NCBI GenBank assembly: GCA_963662175.1
Contig: OY759216.1
Span: 46,331,087-46,395,086, forward strand
Reading direction: 5' to 3'
From: Aradus depressus
Taxonomy: Eukaryota > Arthropoda > Insecta > Hemiptera > Aradidae
Length of the DNA stretch: 64,000 bases
In this document: positions 35,667-56,300 of the stretch, one piece after another
Numbering within the stretch: position 1 is the stretch's first letter
Layout: every line of letters starts with the position of its first letter
Made by a program: the position numbers and the translations under genes
The notes under the pieces: generated by a model
Databases searched by the model: none
Seen by the model: only the letters and a program-made list of their open reading frames with translations
What the model was told of the DNA's origin: nothing

Positions 35667-36002
35667 GTTTTATGACTCATGACCGGGCTTTAACTATGAG
35701 GTCATATCGCCTACTACCAGAGCGCTCTTTCGTCACTCTGGTGGACATGAGCCCGACTCTACTGTGGGAATCCTAAATTTTGCCTACCCTAAATTTTTAT
35801 TCACCTAAGGTAGGGGTCTTTAACGAGTACCTGACATCGTACAGGCTCGGGACCATCGCTTAACGTCCCATCCGAAGGACGGCGTGCTTAAGTTTATTTT
35901 ACCTCCCAGATAAAATAAACTAAGGGCCTCGGTCGAGTTTCGAACCCACGATCTTGAGCTCAGAAGACAAGCACGCATACCACTGAGCTACCGGCGCCCT
36001 CT
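35667..36002 (-). repeat. tRNA-derived SINE, most complete copy
   Basis: On the minus strand the head reads GGCGCCGGTAGCTCAGTGGT and later GGTTCGAAAC, matching tRNA box A and box B spacing. The body has GACGTTAAGCGATGGTCCCG and GTACGATGTCAGGTACTCG. The tail ends in GTTAAAGCCCGGTCATGAGT. About 336 bases. Transcription would be by RNA polymerase III. It serves as the reference for the other copies here. Confidence 0.85.
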
Positions 36003-36392
36003 AAATAAATGTAGAAGTATAGAAAATATGTTAGAAATGTATATTGTTTCATCATTTACGAGAAATGAGGATCTTCGGAGACATATATTTTTCAAAAATC
36101 GGTCTCAGTATTATGAAAATTGTTTATATTCCCCAAAAACTGGATGAGGCCCAGGGTTTAAATTGAGTTTTAATTTGCTACTTGCAAATAGACTAAATGG
36201 AACATTATGAATAGCTCTGGTTTTAAGAGCCATTTATTGTCACTCTTGTTATCATTGATTTCTGCTACTATCACTATTATTTGTATGTTATGTAATTGGT
36301 GTATAATTGCAATGGACAAAGATTCAAAGAAAAACTATTTTCACAGAGTGAATTTTGATATCTGTTTGTTGGCCAAATTTAATCAGTTACAG

Positions 36393-36715
36393 CAGGGGTG
36401 GCCAACCCAAATGATCTTGCGGGCCACTTTGTTAATCCATTATAATCCCGCAGGCCGCATATAAAATTATATATCCCCATAATAGATTTGGACCCACTAC
36501 AAACATTTTTTGGAGTGTAAATTTAAAACAGAACTTCTAAGTATGTATAAAAACAAAAGCAACTTGATAAAACAAAAAGAGTTTTGGGAATCATTTGTTA
36601 CAAAACCCTACATTAAAAACAAAAATATTGCACAAAACAAATACATTTTGTAAAATTGTGATGAATACGCGAGCCGTAAAAGTATTCAAGGCGGGCCGCG
36701 GGTTGGCCACTCCTG
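36393..36715. mobile_element. hAT-type MITE
   Basis: Ends CAGGGGTGGCCAACC and GGTTGGCCACTCCTG are inverted repeats in the style of hAT elements. The 8-bp flanks agttacag (36385-36392) and agttacac (36716-36723) are a target duplication with one mismatch. GCGGGCC blocks near both ends extend the inverted repeat. No coding capacity. Confidence 0.82.
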
Positions 36716-37844
36716 AGTTACACTAAACTAAAATTCTTCAAGGGAGAAAGGAATAAAAAACAATTTGAAACATTGTCTGCAATTTAATGACTTTTTTTTT
36801 AAACAAGAAACTAACATACCAGAATCTAAAATAATAGAATACTAAAAACAGGTATGCAAAGATATAAAAAAAAAAAAATGAGAAGATACAAGTGTTAATA
36901 AACAATAATTAACGAACATTTTATAAAATTAGACAAGATGAGCCTTAGTTTTATTAGATAACTTTATTGTTCAATTAAATTATCACTTAAATTAGTATCA
37001 CTTATTTTAGCAATTATTGAGCGCTCTTAGATTAGTGTATAACGTTTTTTTTTCTCAAACATGCGACACGAGAGTGATATCCACTAACAAATCTGTTGTC
37101 TCGTCCGGCCTTCCACCACAGCCTTCTAGTAGTAATCTAATTTTATTTATTCTATTATTCTTATTAAATATATATTTGATTTTAAACACAAGTGAATAAC
37201 AGCAATGAATGAGATCTTTTCGTGATAATTGATAAATTATAAACACACTTCAGTTAAACGAATAACACATACACACTTATGTATCTGTGATTTTATGACG
37301 AAATTTAGCTATCATTTTCTTTTCGACTTAACAATTAATTGTGTACTACATAAGTTAGACTTAACCTGCATCATTTGCCGACTGTCCAATAAAATGCAGT
37401 GATTACCCGTTTAAATATTGAATTGATTACAAAACTTCGTGAAAATTCTTGTAATCAGAAGTATATTGTAAAAAATACAAACATAACTTCTTGTCAAAAT
37501 GGCCGGAACTGAAGTCGTAAAATACATAAGTGGCCAATAAAGTGATAATATTGTTATGTGGTTGTGTCTATTGTTCACAATACCCTTGTAATTAAATTGT
37601 TGTCAAGGTAATAGAAACAATACAATAAATTCCACCCTAACCATCAAGTTCTAACTTAAAACGAAACTAGACCATAGGTTGTTACAGGTTAATATACGTA
37701 TTTCTCGGAGCTGATTTATGAGTTGTAAAAACTTAAATTATTGGTATAGTAAAAGTTGAAGCTATTTTAAACATTCGCCATAACCCCACAGATATGCCAA
37801 TCTAATTTTAAACTGTAAAATAAAGAAGACAATAAATCAACACA

Positions 37845-37850
37845 TTTATT
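37845..37850 (-). promoter_or_regulatory. AATAAA overlapping the UFD1 stop codon
   Basis: The minus strand reads CAA TAA A, so the stop TAA lies inside an AATAAA hexamer. No other AATAAA was noticed in the next 100 bases downstream. If it is used, the 3' UTR would be only about 15-30 bases long. Confidence 0.35.
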
Positions 37851-40401
37851 GGAGGGACCTTCCATCAGAGAGGCCTAGCCTCCTGAGGTTGTTCTTGTCA
37901 TCGGTAGAGCTGTGGTTCTCGGAAGGCCGGAAGAACTGGATGGTGCCGAGCCGCCACTCCAGATCTGGCATCCCCGGCTCCTGGGAGGTGGCCCCCTCCG
38001 ACTCTGCCCCTTCAGCCACCCTGTTCTGTTCCCCCTTCAACTCTTTACCGTCCAGCCGACGGCCCGGTCCTGAGAAGGGAACCCTCTTCTGTGCCGCAGG
38101 GGAACTTGCCGTGACCCGGCTATGACTGGGGCTACCCTGGGCTGGCTCCACGTAGCCCACCGGGGTGGAGAACTCCACTTCCATGTCACACTCCAGGATG
38201 CTTACTGCGTCCCCCGGCCGCGTCTCCTCCACCTTCACAACATCAAATCAAATTGTTTTACTGATCATGCAAGACAGAAAAAACATTAACAACAAATAAA
38301 TAATCTGATTATTGTTAAATTTTCTCCACACATAATTATACAAAGAATTAGGGAAAATGATGTGAAATTGGAAAATAAGAACTGAACTAAATATTTATAA
38401 TTGAAATGTTAACATGGATTTAAAAAAATAAATAGTACAATACTTCTTATTGCTAAAACCGTCCAATTAATAATATATTGTATAACAATGACTAGGAATA
38501 ACATGTCGATAGGATAAACCTTTTTTCACGATTCAGGTATACCCAATCCTGTGCTCGCAAGTGTGCTCCCATGTCGAAAAGGTTGCTCTTGGAATTAACC
38601 CGAAAATTCCTTCGCGAACACATTTGCAACTGACAAAAATAAGAATATAAGATGTATGAAGAAAACATTAAATAAATGTACATTATGTTTTTGTTTTTTC
38701 TTGAATGTTTTACGTTGCATCAATGGCTGTTTACAGATTGCTATGCTAAAGACAAATGCAAGACGGCCTCTGTATGGAACTGCATTTGATTATCTAGCAT
38801 TTTCAAAATGGCGAACTCAAAAGCGAAAATATCATGCAAAAAGATCCGTAAGGCGTAGCGCCCAAGCGTTTCTTCATCATAAATTATGGTTTTCAATAAG
38901 TGTTCGGATTATAATGACAGGAAAAATACAGATATTGAAAAAAATGTTCTCCCTCTTATGAATAGTATGATCTACACAACCAATGGGGTGGCGATGTGGT
39001 TGCTGTATAAATGTTCAGACCGAAGTTAACATAATTTCCATATGTTAAAATTTCCGTGTTGAGCATATATGTATAACACGTTAACATGTTTTGAAAATTG
39101 TACTTCAAATTAATATCAAATGATTCACTAAGTTTAGCGTAGTTATTAGGTATTATTTGTTGACAAACCTTGAGGACATAGACATAGTTGTTGTAGTCGA
39201 TGGGTATGAGGTCGCCCACAGTGAGACAGGAGAACTGGCGGAGGTGGTTCTCGAGGACTGCCTTGGGGTTGGTGATGTCAAGGAACCGGGGGCACTGTGG
39301 CCTGAACCTGAAAAATCATTCAATAAAGGTTCTTGAAAGAGTCGGGCTCATCTCCACCAGAGCGGCGAAAGGCGGTATGACCTCGTAATTAATTAAGCCC
39401 GGACATGTGTCACAAATATTTCAATTTAAGTGAACCGAGGCTCAAGTCGGGGTTGTTCAGCGAACCGAGCCTCTAGTAAGCGAAATTCCACTATTATGAG
39501 ATGTTGAATCGACAGAATTATAGGCAAAAACTTTCTTGTGAATTTGGGGTGGCGAATGCATTCTTAAAATGATGTTGCCAGATAATACTTCACGATTCAT
39601 TACATTTTGATAAATACTTCTCATCGCGTCCCTTGAAATAAAAAAATTACTCTTTAAACATGTTCTCTGCAGAAGAATATTTCAGTAATTTAGCGAAAAC
39701 GTTATTATGGGACATACATGCCCAGTGGAAGTACTAACTTTCCGTTAGATCGATATGGGGGTACCGATCCGTTGAGTACAGGGCGATATGATTGATAGTG
39801 ATTACACTGAAGTTTGAACTAAATGTAACGAGATTTCACAAAAGAAAATTATATTGTGGGACGTAAATGCGTAAATGCACCGAAGCATAGCGAACTTGTA
39901 GAAGATTTTCACATTCACTGAAAAAAATTATAAAAAAATGAAACAACTCTGCTTCTAAAAGGTTCCGAAATCCCCTTTCAAACGATGGGCCGCTCTTAGC
40001 AAAATAAAGGACCTACCACCCCCCAGGTCTGGAGGTGCCTAATGGCTGGTGGCGAACAGGGCATAGTACAGTAATGATAATAACCTGGAGAAGGTGGCAG
40101 TGGGGAGTGCGGCGGACTCAACGAGGATAGGATCTCCGGGTAGACTGCCCAGCTGCTCCATCACCCAGACAGGCACTATAACCACCCCCTCATCAGCGAT
40201 GAACTCCAGCACTCCACAGTGGGTCACCACTTGGGTGATGGGGTTCACCAGCTTGAACATCATGGGGGAGGAGAGGTTCTGTCGAACCAAGATGTCCAGC
40301 ACCGAGGGCGGTAGGATCATCTTACCTCCTCGGTCCACATCCTCCCGGAGGCGTGCCAGGATGGCACTCGAGAACACATGGAGCTCACCTCGAAAAGCCA
40401 T
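37846..40401 (-). CDS. Ufd1: Ubiquitin fusion degradation protein 1 (UFD1)
   Basis: UFD1 pairs with NPL4 as cofactor of the p97/VCP segregase, which extracts ubiquitylated substrates for the proteasome in the cytosol and nucleus. Exons on the minus strand: 40401-40085, 39307-39169, 38232-37846 (TAA), giving 280 residues. The double-psi barrel region shows GGKMILPPSVLD, MMFKLVNP, HCGVLEFIADEG and ATFSRFRPQCPRFLDITNP, then KAVLENHLRQFSCLTVGD and GDAVSILECDME. The C-terminal region keeps RLDGKELKGE and LEWRLGTIQFFR. These match UFD1 motifs in order, but with more divergence than usual (VFSSAIL where relatives have CFSVSML). The reading frame is open for four codons upstream of the Met to an acceptor at 40414-40415, so a further 5' exon, coding or UTR, is likely. 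Human UFD1 is 307 residues, so a few N-terminal residues may be missing. Confidence 0.92.
39332..39415 (+). repeat. SINE tail fragment
   Basis: AGTCGGGCTCATCTCCACC to GCCCGGACATGTGTCAC. In the UFD1 intron between its first and second exons here. Confidence 0.6.
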
Positions 40402-41061
40402 TATCAACTTCAACTGAAACAAAAATAAATGCAGAATTTAATAATAAAATTGCCTGGAGTGGAAAGGGTTACGCTGGAAGCGCATCTTTAAACAGATGTT
40501 GCTCAATCTTATTAGAACAATATCTTCCCAAAATATCACTTGGGGATAGTAAGGAAAGGATTTTCGACTTACGAAGAACCTGAAAAAATGAGAAAAAGTA
40601 ACTAACTGCCTTTCGTCAGAAAATTCAGTCACACTACCCACCTGTCTCTACTTTTTTTTTTTTTTTTAATCTCTGACTACTGTCGTCAAACACTTGTCCC
40701 TGATATTCTCAGCCTTAGAGCCATGTCAGAATTATTTGGACGGGAATTAACTGAACAAGGAATTCTGTAACTTAGCTCTTCTGAGGACCTCGAGGACACA
40801 TTCACAAACATGCAGAACAGGAGCACTCTCTCTGCACATTCTTATGACATATCCTATAACGATTTTATAGTTTAATGGTGGAAATAATTATTATAAGCTA
40901 TATAAAATTTCGTTAATAATATAAAAAACAACAGTATACCGGACAACGTTGGCCCATCTATTCGAAACAATTACTGAGCGGTCTGAAAAATGTATCTATA
41001 TAATTTTTATATTTGTGACATATCCGTATAATACTAGTCTAATAATAATTGTAAAATTCAG

Positions 41062-47977
<6,916 letters not shown>

Positions 47978-48129
47978 TTATATCTAGCTATGTAAATAAA
48001 ATTAGGTTATTCTGTCATTTTAATTATATGAATACCTCATCACCGGAATAGAACTCTCCATGAAGGTTTCAGGTGAGTCAAGTGAGGACCAAATTCACAG
48101 TAAAAGCTTTATGGTTCACTTAATCCCTT

Positions 48130-48560
48130 ATTCTCAACCCTTTTACTTCCCCAGCTATAGGAGAAGTATAGGGGAAGTTTTTTAATTGGTCAAAAATTCG
48201 ATGTAAAGTTTTCACCGGAATTTCATGATTTCTCTCAATTGAAAGAATGTATCGACACGAAATTTTATATGCGTATCCAGAACGCCATAAAGACGACACC
48301 TATTCATTTTCAGCAGAATCCGGGGAAGGGAAGAGGAGTCAGAGGGGTAGATCTCGACTGAAAAACCCTGTAACTCCTGATGTAATAATGAATGTATCGA
48401 CACAAAATTTAGTATAAGGTTTCAGAAGCCCCTATTGTAAGTCAACTATTGATTTTTTTTGGCCCAACATCGATTAGTTTTGGAGGGAGAGCGAAAAGTT
48501 AATTGATTATTTCGTGTTGAAGAAGTACATTGCCGAAGATTCACCGACGGCTTTTTATAG
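48130..48560. repeat. CGATACATTCATT-family repeat, reverse orientation
   Basis: CCCCAGCTATAGGAGAAGT, GAATGTATCGACACGAAATT, ACGACACCTATTCATTTTC and GATTCACCGACGGC are reverse counterparts of motifs in the 61.7 kb copy. It lies just after PHYHD1. Confidence 0.65.
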
Positions 48561-51500
48561 AAAAAGCCATAGGGCTTTTGGAAAGAAATACATAAAAACA
48601 TTAGACCAGTGTTATAGATTATAAAACATTACATCAGTGTTACAGAGAAAGTCAATGAGAAAGCCCATAGCAGACCACTGAGGGTGCGAGAAAAGAAGGT
48701 ACCTTACATAGTGATTAGTACAACGTCTATAAGAAGGAGAAGTGGGTCGAATGGCAGACTGACAATGTCAACAAGCTAAAGTAATTTTTTTTACATCTTT
48801 AGTTCAAAGGGTGTCAGAGAGACCGTGGTTCTCGCAGTAGTCCTATGTCAAAAAACGTGGCGAAATCGATTTGTAGAACGGTCAAAACATTTGCTTTTTG
48901 AATTCTACTCTCACCGGATAGGACAAAAGGGGCAGTCCATGCTGCTGGGGAGAGAGACTAACGTTAGGGGTAGTCTTTAGGTTTTGAGTGTTTTCGAAAA
49001 ATATAGAAATGAGTACAAGCTATCTAAAAAACAATTGTAAATTTATAAACAAAGACTTTTTCACCTTTATTTTTCATTCTAATTCAATAGGAACAATTTT
49101 ATTATTTAAAGACATCAAATCTATACCACTGAATCAGTGACCATTACAATAACCTACAAGCTCATAATTCAAAAACTGAGATTAAAAAACTATACGGTAA
49201 TTATACACAAGACTATATAAATTGAGTAAGTAAAATAAAAAATACATTCATTTTGATAAATAGAAGCAAAAATATAACAGAGTCGAAATAAATAAAATAA
49301 GATAAGTAATACACAAAATATTTACCTAAATTATATTTACAAAGCGAGTTAAACTTCATGCAGATGCGCTTCAGAGATTAATATGAATTTAAATACAGAA
49401 ATAAATGGATATAATGACAATGACTGAGAAAAAATGAAAAATAACTTATTATAATATGACAAAAGAAAATTAATAAGGAAAGGACTGCAATAGTTTTAAT
49501 ACATTTTAAAATGCAGTAGTTATGTCAAAAAAAAAAGGATTTTTTAGATACCACAAAACTACGAAATCAATCATTTAAGAATTCAGGGTATCAATGAAAG
49601 CTTTCATACCTATAACATTAAGTGACGGAAGGGAACATGCAACGTTTTGTCACCCTTGACGTACCTACTGCATTTTGATTCAGAAGACGTATCTACATGA
49701 AACTGCGGTAAGTTCCCGAATTGTTTCATAACATGATTCCTCGCAATTATAATAGGCCTCACGACCAACATTAGATAGTTTTAAAGATATTTTGTAAATT
49801 TCATGAATCCTGGGATTTTTGATGACTGATGACTCTTCACGTTCGCTGACATTTTACATAGTACCTAATAAATGTGGTGTTTTTTCTGAGACTCTCCCCG
49901 GCAACGCCGGGTACTACAGCTAGTATCAATATATTTCTTGTAATTAGAAAAAGGCAACCTTTGGAACACTGCAGCATCGTAAAATTTGATCCTACGCCAA
50001 ATCTTCTAATTGTTAGAAATTTCATAAGGGACATTTATTGTAATGGACAATGTTTCCATTGAACTAACAGTTTTTCTGGTAAGTGACATCATTGCTTGGT
50101 GTTTGAAAACTAAACCTGACAACCACTTTGCTCTACTTTTCATTATCAAGAAACATTGAGTCACCAACGTAATCTGCTCCTTTTGTCATCTTAGAGGGGG
50201 AATTTCGAAAAACCTGAGTGGGTACTTTCCTCATGTCATGTCCATCCAAATTTCCAGCATTAATATATTTAAAGAAATATATTACACTATAACTAAAAGT
50301 AGTTATAGTGAGTCAGTGAGTGAGGACACTTAATCGTATACATATTAAAGGAAGAAATAAATAACCCCTTAATGGAATTTCTTAACATCCTTGAAATAGA
50401 GCATGATATTAAGTGAAAATCTAAAAATAATAACTTACCAGAGTTTCATTGACCTATAATTATAGATCAAAGATTTTGAATCATGACAGAACGAAAACAC
50501 AATGAAGCAACAGAAAACAGCTGGTGTGCAGTGTTGACAAAGTTATAAATAAATTATAGCATGAAAAATGTTCTATCTCTTATTTTATTGTGTCACGCAG
50601 AAAGACCAAAACTGTTCTTAACATGAAAGAAAGAATCATGATGGTATCAGAGACCAATATGTTCTGTTTTCATTTAGAATATGTTTGAAAAAAAAAGACC
50701 CGCCCCCTTTAATTCGTTTTTTAATTTTGTGGTATCCTTCATTTATAATTTGAATTGTATATTGTTTCCTAATGAAGTAATCGTAGATATTAAGCATTAG
50801 ATTTACGATATTCCAATTGTTCGTATATTTTGAGTTAGGGGGCTTATAATAATATCGTTGCCTGGGCCTGCCTACCCCTGATTCGTCTAGCTGCCCCAGC
50901 CTTATGTAAAATCTGGGGTTATTTATTAATTAAAAGTCCATATAAGAATTTATTATTGGAAGGAGCACTGGTCAATTTAGTAACTTGTCTAATTAATCAA
51001 ATTCTCCTCTATCAAATTCTTTATATAGAAGAATACGTTTCCCCTTTTCAGTACCAATGCAAATTTGAAGAATATTGAGAGGAGAAGGGGAGCTTGAGTT
51101 TGGTGAAAAGACCGGCTACCCAGTGATGTAATGTATAAGAAGACTTTGAAGAGCCACTCAAAGAAAGTAGCCACCTCAACAAGAATTGTCGGCCATGTTA
51201 CCTCCCAGAAGTGCAGCAGGGGGGAGGGACCACCTAGCATCTTGATGACGTCAGGTACTAGTTCTTGCTTCAGTTCAGAGTGGTGTCTTGAGTGGTTTGT
51301 TGTATGTTCGTCTTTGTTACTTTCGAATGATGCTTTTCATTTTCTCAATATAATTATCTATTTCATAACATACAGTTTTACATTTGAAAGATCTCAACAT
51401 AAATGGCGTTAGCTGATCTCCAAGGAAGGTGAATTTTAAGGCTCGTAATTATCTGTAATTATAGTTAATTTCTTTTGTACTTAGGGGTCAGCTTACTTCT

Positions 51501-53350
51501 TCATTATAATAACACTGCTTTTGTGGAATTTAACTCAACTATGAAGTCGAACTCCTCAAACCAAATTATTATGAAATATGATTTTATCGTTTAGATTGTT
51601 CATTAATAATCCTCTCTCATATTTTATATTATAACTCGTTAATTGTATATTCATACATCTCACCTTAGTCACTAGGTTTCATTCTAGCATGAAGCATGCA
51701 TTTGTTTGTTGAGAATTGAAATTATTTAGTATAACATTCATGTGTATTAATGGCAACTGTATTTAATTTGATAAATCTTAGTACTTTTTTTAATACTTTA
51801 CAGTTTGCAGTTATATTTTAGAAAGAAATCTTTTCCTATCAAAATTATTTTAAGAATTGGAAGCCATACATGAGACATAATTAGATAACAGTTTTATTTG
51901 ATTTTGATAAGGATTCGGTACAAAGTTTTACTCAAGTTCTATTGTTCGAGGTGTTGATGAATCATAAATATAGCTTCTAGGGTGAGTGTGACCAATCTTA
52001 CGTTCTGAGTCTCTCAAGTGCACAATGGGAGACTGTGTGATAGTGTGGTATTTAATCCCACGCTAAATTATAATTATATATTTTTTCTAATAAGTATCTC
52101 TTTATATAGCATAATCTTCAGTACTCATCCCAAAAAAAAAATAATAATAATAAAGAATGATATAAATAGTTTTTTTTGTTGTGGATCAGATAAAAAAAAC
52201 CTTGAAGAGATAGATAGCTATCAAATGCAATTAGTATTACTTTCCTCCGGGTTTTGAGATAACATTTTTTTTGATAATCAATGCCTAAGATAGTATTTTA
52301 ATAGTAGTTACATTGCCTCAATCATAATATTATATGAACATAAATCCCTACCTATCTTTTTTAAATTAAAAAATTGTTCAAGATGGAAAGTGTTTCGTAA
52401 TGTGAGGAAGTGTAAAAATAGTCCCGTCGTTGCTCACTTTCTAATAGAAACGTTAATTCAACATGGAGAGAAAGCCGACCAATGATATAAGATCTTACCT
52501 TTGCTTAAAATATTATATATATACGTATAATATTAAAGTTTTGTTCCTACATGGTCCGAATGTTACTGTTTATGTTATATTATATGTCTTAGAAGAGATT
52601 ATTTAAATTTCTGTTTGGCTATATGTATGTTTGAGCTAAACTAGAACTTATATTTACTAAATTTCCATAGCCTATGTATATCGTCCAACTTAGAATGTAG
52701 GCAGGCCTTCTCAATATTTCGATACGGCAAGTGGGTTTGTAGGAGCCTTAAAAACATAAAATGAGTGCTAGCTCTTCAACAGTTATTTGGATATCCATCA
52801 AATTTTTTTATACATGTAGCATTCTTATCTGTCCGGTAGAAACATATGGCATGTGACAATTTTTAATACATGTATTAGTATTTCTTGAACATTATCTTAA
52901 TAATACATAATAGGAGTCATTGTTCTAATACATTGAAGACACTATTGAAGTCTTAATGTACTGAAGCTATCGTTATAATACATCCGTGCAAACGTTATAC
53001 ATACAATATAGTGTGTTATCTAAACACTATAGTGTATAGGTAGCAGCCAATTTACCGGGTAAGGCAAAATGTATAATCTTTCCAGAAATTACGAGTTGAA
53101 CATTTTGCTGTCCTTTCTCCACAAATATGCAGATACAAATAATGCAACTTTACTGGCTGTTCTGAACACTTCCATCCTAATCTTGTATCACTCCAGGATT
53201 TATCACATTGAAGTTAGGTTAATTACTATTTGCTTTGTCCAATTCGGCTAATCACTTCCCTTAAAAATACATTTTCTCGACATGATCTCTTTAAACTTGA
53301 CATGAAAGACATATCCCTATTATATAGTAATATTTGATGTTCTCTTTTCT
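48561..53350. other. Spacer before the membrane-protein exons
   Basis: Mostly AT-rich, without recognised coding exons on +. A minus-strand frame at 51340-50989 is noted in the findings. Any missing ectodomain exons of the downstream gene could lie here, but I could not pick them out. Confidence 0.35.
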
Positions 53351-53363
53351 TAGATAAGGAGGT

Positions 53364-56300
53364 ATGGAGGTGAGCAGCAGCTGGGAGGACGGAGGATGGT
53401 GGCGAGGGGCCTACGAGGAAGACACGACCTGGGGCCTGGAGCTGGATGGAGAGGACGGGGCCTGGGCGAAGGGGTTCCTACCGCCCCCACCCCGGCCTTC
53501 TTTCCTCGATCGAGACATACCTACCGATGGACTTACCACCTGCGATCTGTGCACTTGGGCCACTGATCTCAATCCCAACATCACTTCTAGTAAGTATAAG
53601 GATTCTTTCTTTAAGTATTGTTTCAAGCCTTAACAGGACTTCTTTTATACCACGCACTTTTAAGATCACACCCTCCCCCTCCCCAACTACTTTGCTACTG
53701 GCGTTACTGGGTATATGCAAGTAATGCATTGGCATCAGCTGTTTTTTTTGTTTCTTTGCACAGCGTAATTAAGTATAAGAGTGTCCTTCTTATACTCAGT
53801 AATGCCAGTATGAAATGAATTTGAGAGGGGGAAGAGAGAGTAATTTGTACATAAGTAGTTGGTGTAAGAAAGTTCTGTTATGGCCAAATCACATATATTT
53901 TATTGAAATTTCCGGTCAGTAGCTCACAAAGTTCCAATCGCAGACACATACAGACAGACATCATCGCAAACATGTTCATAACGTGTTCAGGGGACCTCAA
54001 AACTTATATAGGTACTAACTAAAGCTACAAGAAATTTTTCATATTAATAAGTTTATAAAACTGTAATTTTTCCCACAAAGATATACAGTTGCAAGACTTG
54101 GGTCCTAACCTAGAAAAGTACGGACAATATCCGAGCCTCAGAGATGAAATACTCCAGAAAAGTAGGTGAAAAAATTCGCTGTGACTGGATGAGGAACAGG
54201 ACCATCCGTTTGGTGTGAAATGGGTGAAGTACTCAAAGACAGTCCTAAGGGCGAGGAGAATTACTAGTGATCGAGGGATGATCTCCGTCATCCAAGAGGT
54301 ATGCAGATGTTTGTACAATCTCTGCACGCCGAAGTAGAAGTATACTCCCATCCTGTCTAAAGCCAAGGAAATTACATCTCAGATATTCTTGAGCTACATT
54401 GACATTGTTTGAATTCATTTGGTTGAGCAACTTGTGCGCGCAAAGTCAATGTTTATATACTGCACATAATATTATTAAAAACTTATTTATTATTCATGAG
54501 CCCAATGATTAAGTAAGATTTATTTCTATTTATTGTTAGTCTTGCAGATATATTCACAAATACGTGTTTATGTTTCCCAGTTGGAAGTCTTGCGTTCTTC
54601 CCTTGGTCCATCACCCTGATTATCGTCTCCATTCTGTCTGCTCTCCTTGGAGCAGCCCTTATGGTCTCCTTTCGTCACTGTTTCAAGTAAGTCATCTTCT
54701 GTTTTATGTTTCAACTTCAATCCTTTTTTTTTTTTTTTTTTCTTAAAGTAATAATGAACTTTATTCTTTTCAGACGAGTCAACACAAACAGGGGACCACG
54801 TAAGTTTCATCCCTCACTTTTAGTAATGAATAATAAATAAATACACAACAGTTGAGAAAATATAAATAAAATACATCTGAAGTTAGTAATAAAGCAAAAG
54901 AAGAAGAATAATAATAGTAAAGTATTGACTAATAATTATAATTAGTTGCCACGTTTTGCAGAAATACAAAATTGGATTTTAGGGGATATGGCCGCGGCCG
55001 GGTTTCTTAGTAACGAGTTGGTTCTATAGAGCTAGTGTACACTCCCGTACTATCTTCTCTAATTCCCCTCCTTATCCTTTTGTAAAATTTGCTCCTTCCT
55101 CTGTTGAAAACTAAACTCATTACTAAAAAATATTTTTAGTTCTTCAGGTTCCATATTTATTTATTAATAAACCTGTATAGACTAAAATAATTATAATGCA
55201 CAATTACACAGAAGCAAGGATAAATTAAAAATGGGATTTCTTAGTTTAACTACAAAATTCAGGGGAATTCTAAATGCTATAGGTTAGGTAAGTTAGAGGA
55301 TGAGGCTCTCGGGAGTGAGGTTAACCAAAGAGGATCTTGTTCCCGTTCCATATCCCTGACTCCAATCATTTTGTAACTGTTGCTCCTTAAAATTTAGGAC
55401 TCTCGTAGTAGAGTCGGGGTCATGTCCTGCAGAACGACGAAAGAGCGCTCTGTTAGTAGGCGATATTTCCTCGTAGATAAGCTCAGGCATGTGACACAAT
55501 AACTAATTACTACTACTACTACTACTTCAGTTGGTAGGCAGAGCCGGTGCCGGGAGGAATGACTAGTCAAGGCGCACCTAACTTACTCTTATTATCACTG
55601 CTTTTATTAAAGATAATTTTCACACTCCGTAACACTGGTTATAAAGCTCCATTAAGAAAAAAAAATCAATGAAATATTGAACCAATTTAGGAAATTCCAT
55701 TTATGGCCGGTGGGACACTTTGTTCTAGTCATTCCTAAGAAGATGCGCGAAGATATTGGTGGTCTTATTGTTGAAGTTGCCAAGCTATAGTACGGACTTG
55801 AACTTGTTCTAGCTAGTTATTGATATTGGTCTAATTCAGCAGGATATACAGAGGAGGAGCGGGAGATGAGCGAAGTGCGGCCGGCCGGTGACAAGGGAGG
55901 CTGTGACGAGAAGCGGTCCTCAGGTGGGCAGGGGGTCTGTTGCTGGCTCTCCAAGAGATCCAACTTGGAGTCACCTCCTGAGGTTAGTAGTATTCATCTT
56001 CCTCTCTTATTCGATGTGACTCTAAAAACTTCGTCGTTTAACCGATGAAAATGCGGGGTTTTTGCGAAATTCCTCTGCTGTTCATAATTAGTAGAAATCG
56101 AAAAGAGACTCATTCGATAGTAACATCATGCTCTACAGTTGAGTTCCTTTCTATGACATTTTACTGTATCTGTAGTCGTTTCCGAATAATCACTACATGG
56201 CCAATCCTAGCTCTCTATTAGTGCACGCTTCCAATAATAATTTCGTGTCGCTTTTCCTTTGATTTTTTTTTTTTTTTAAGATTTTAATAGGATTTTTTAT

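Noticed and set aside
35930..36002. tRNA-like box A and box B (also at 42038, 56778 and 6500)
   Set aside because: They belong to SINE copies: the tRNA-like part continues into a fixed body and tail, stems are degraded, and the unit is repeated many times.
54025..54366. 113-codon minus-strand frame
   Set aside because: No motif was recognised, and the plus strand reads more protein-like, though broken. Left as an open finding.
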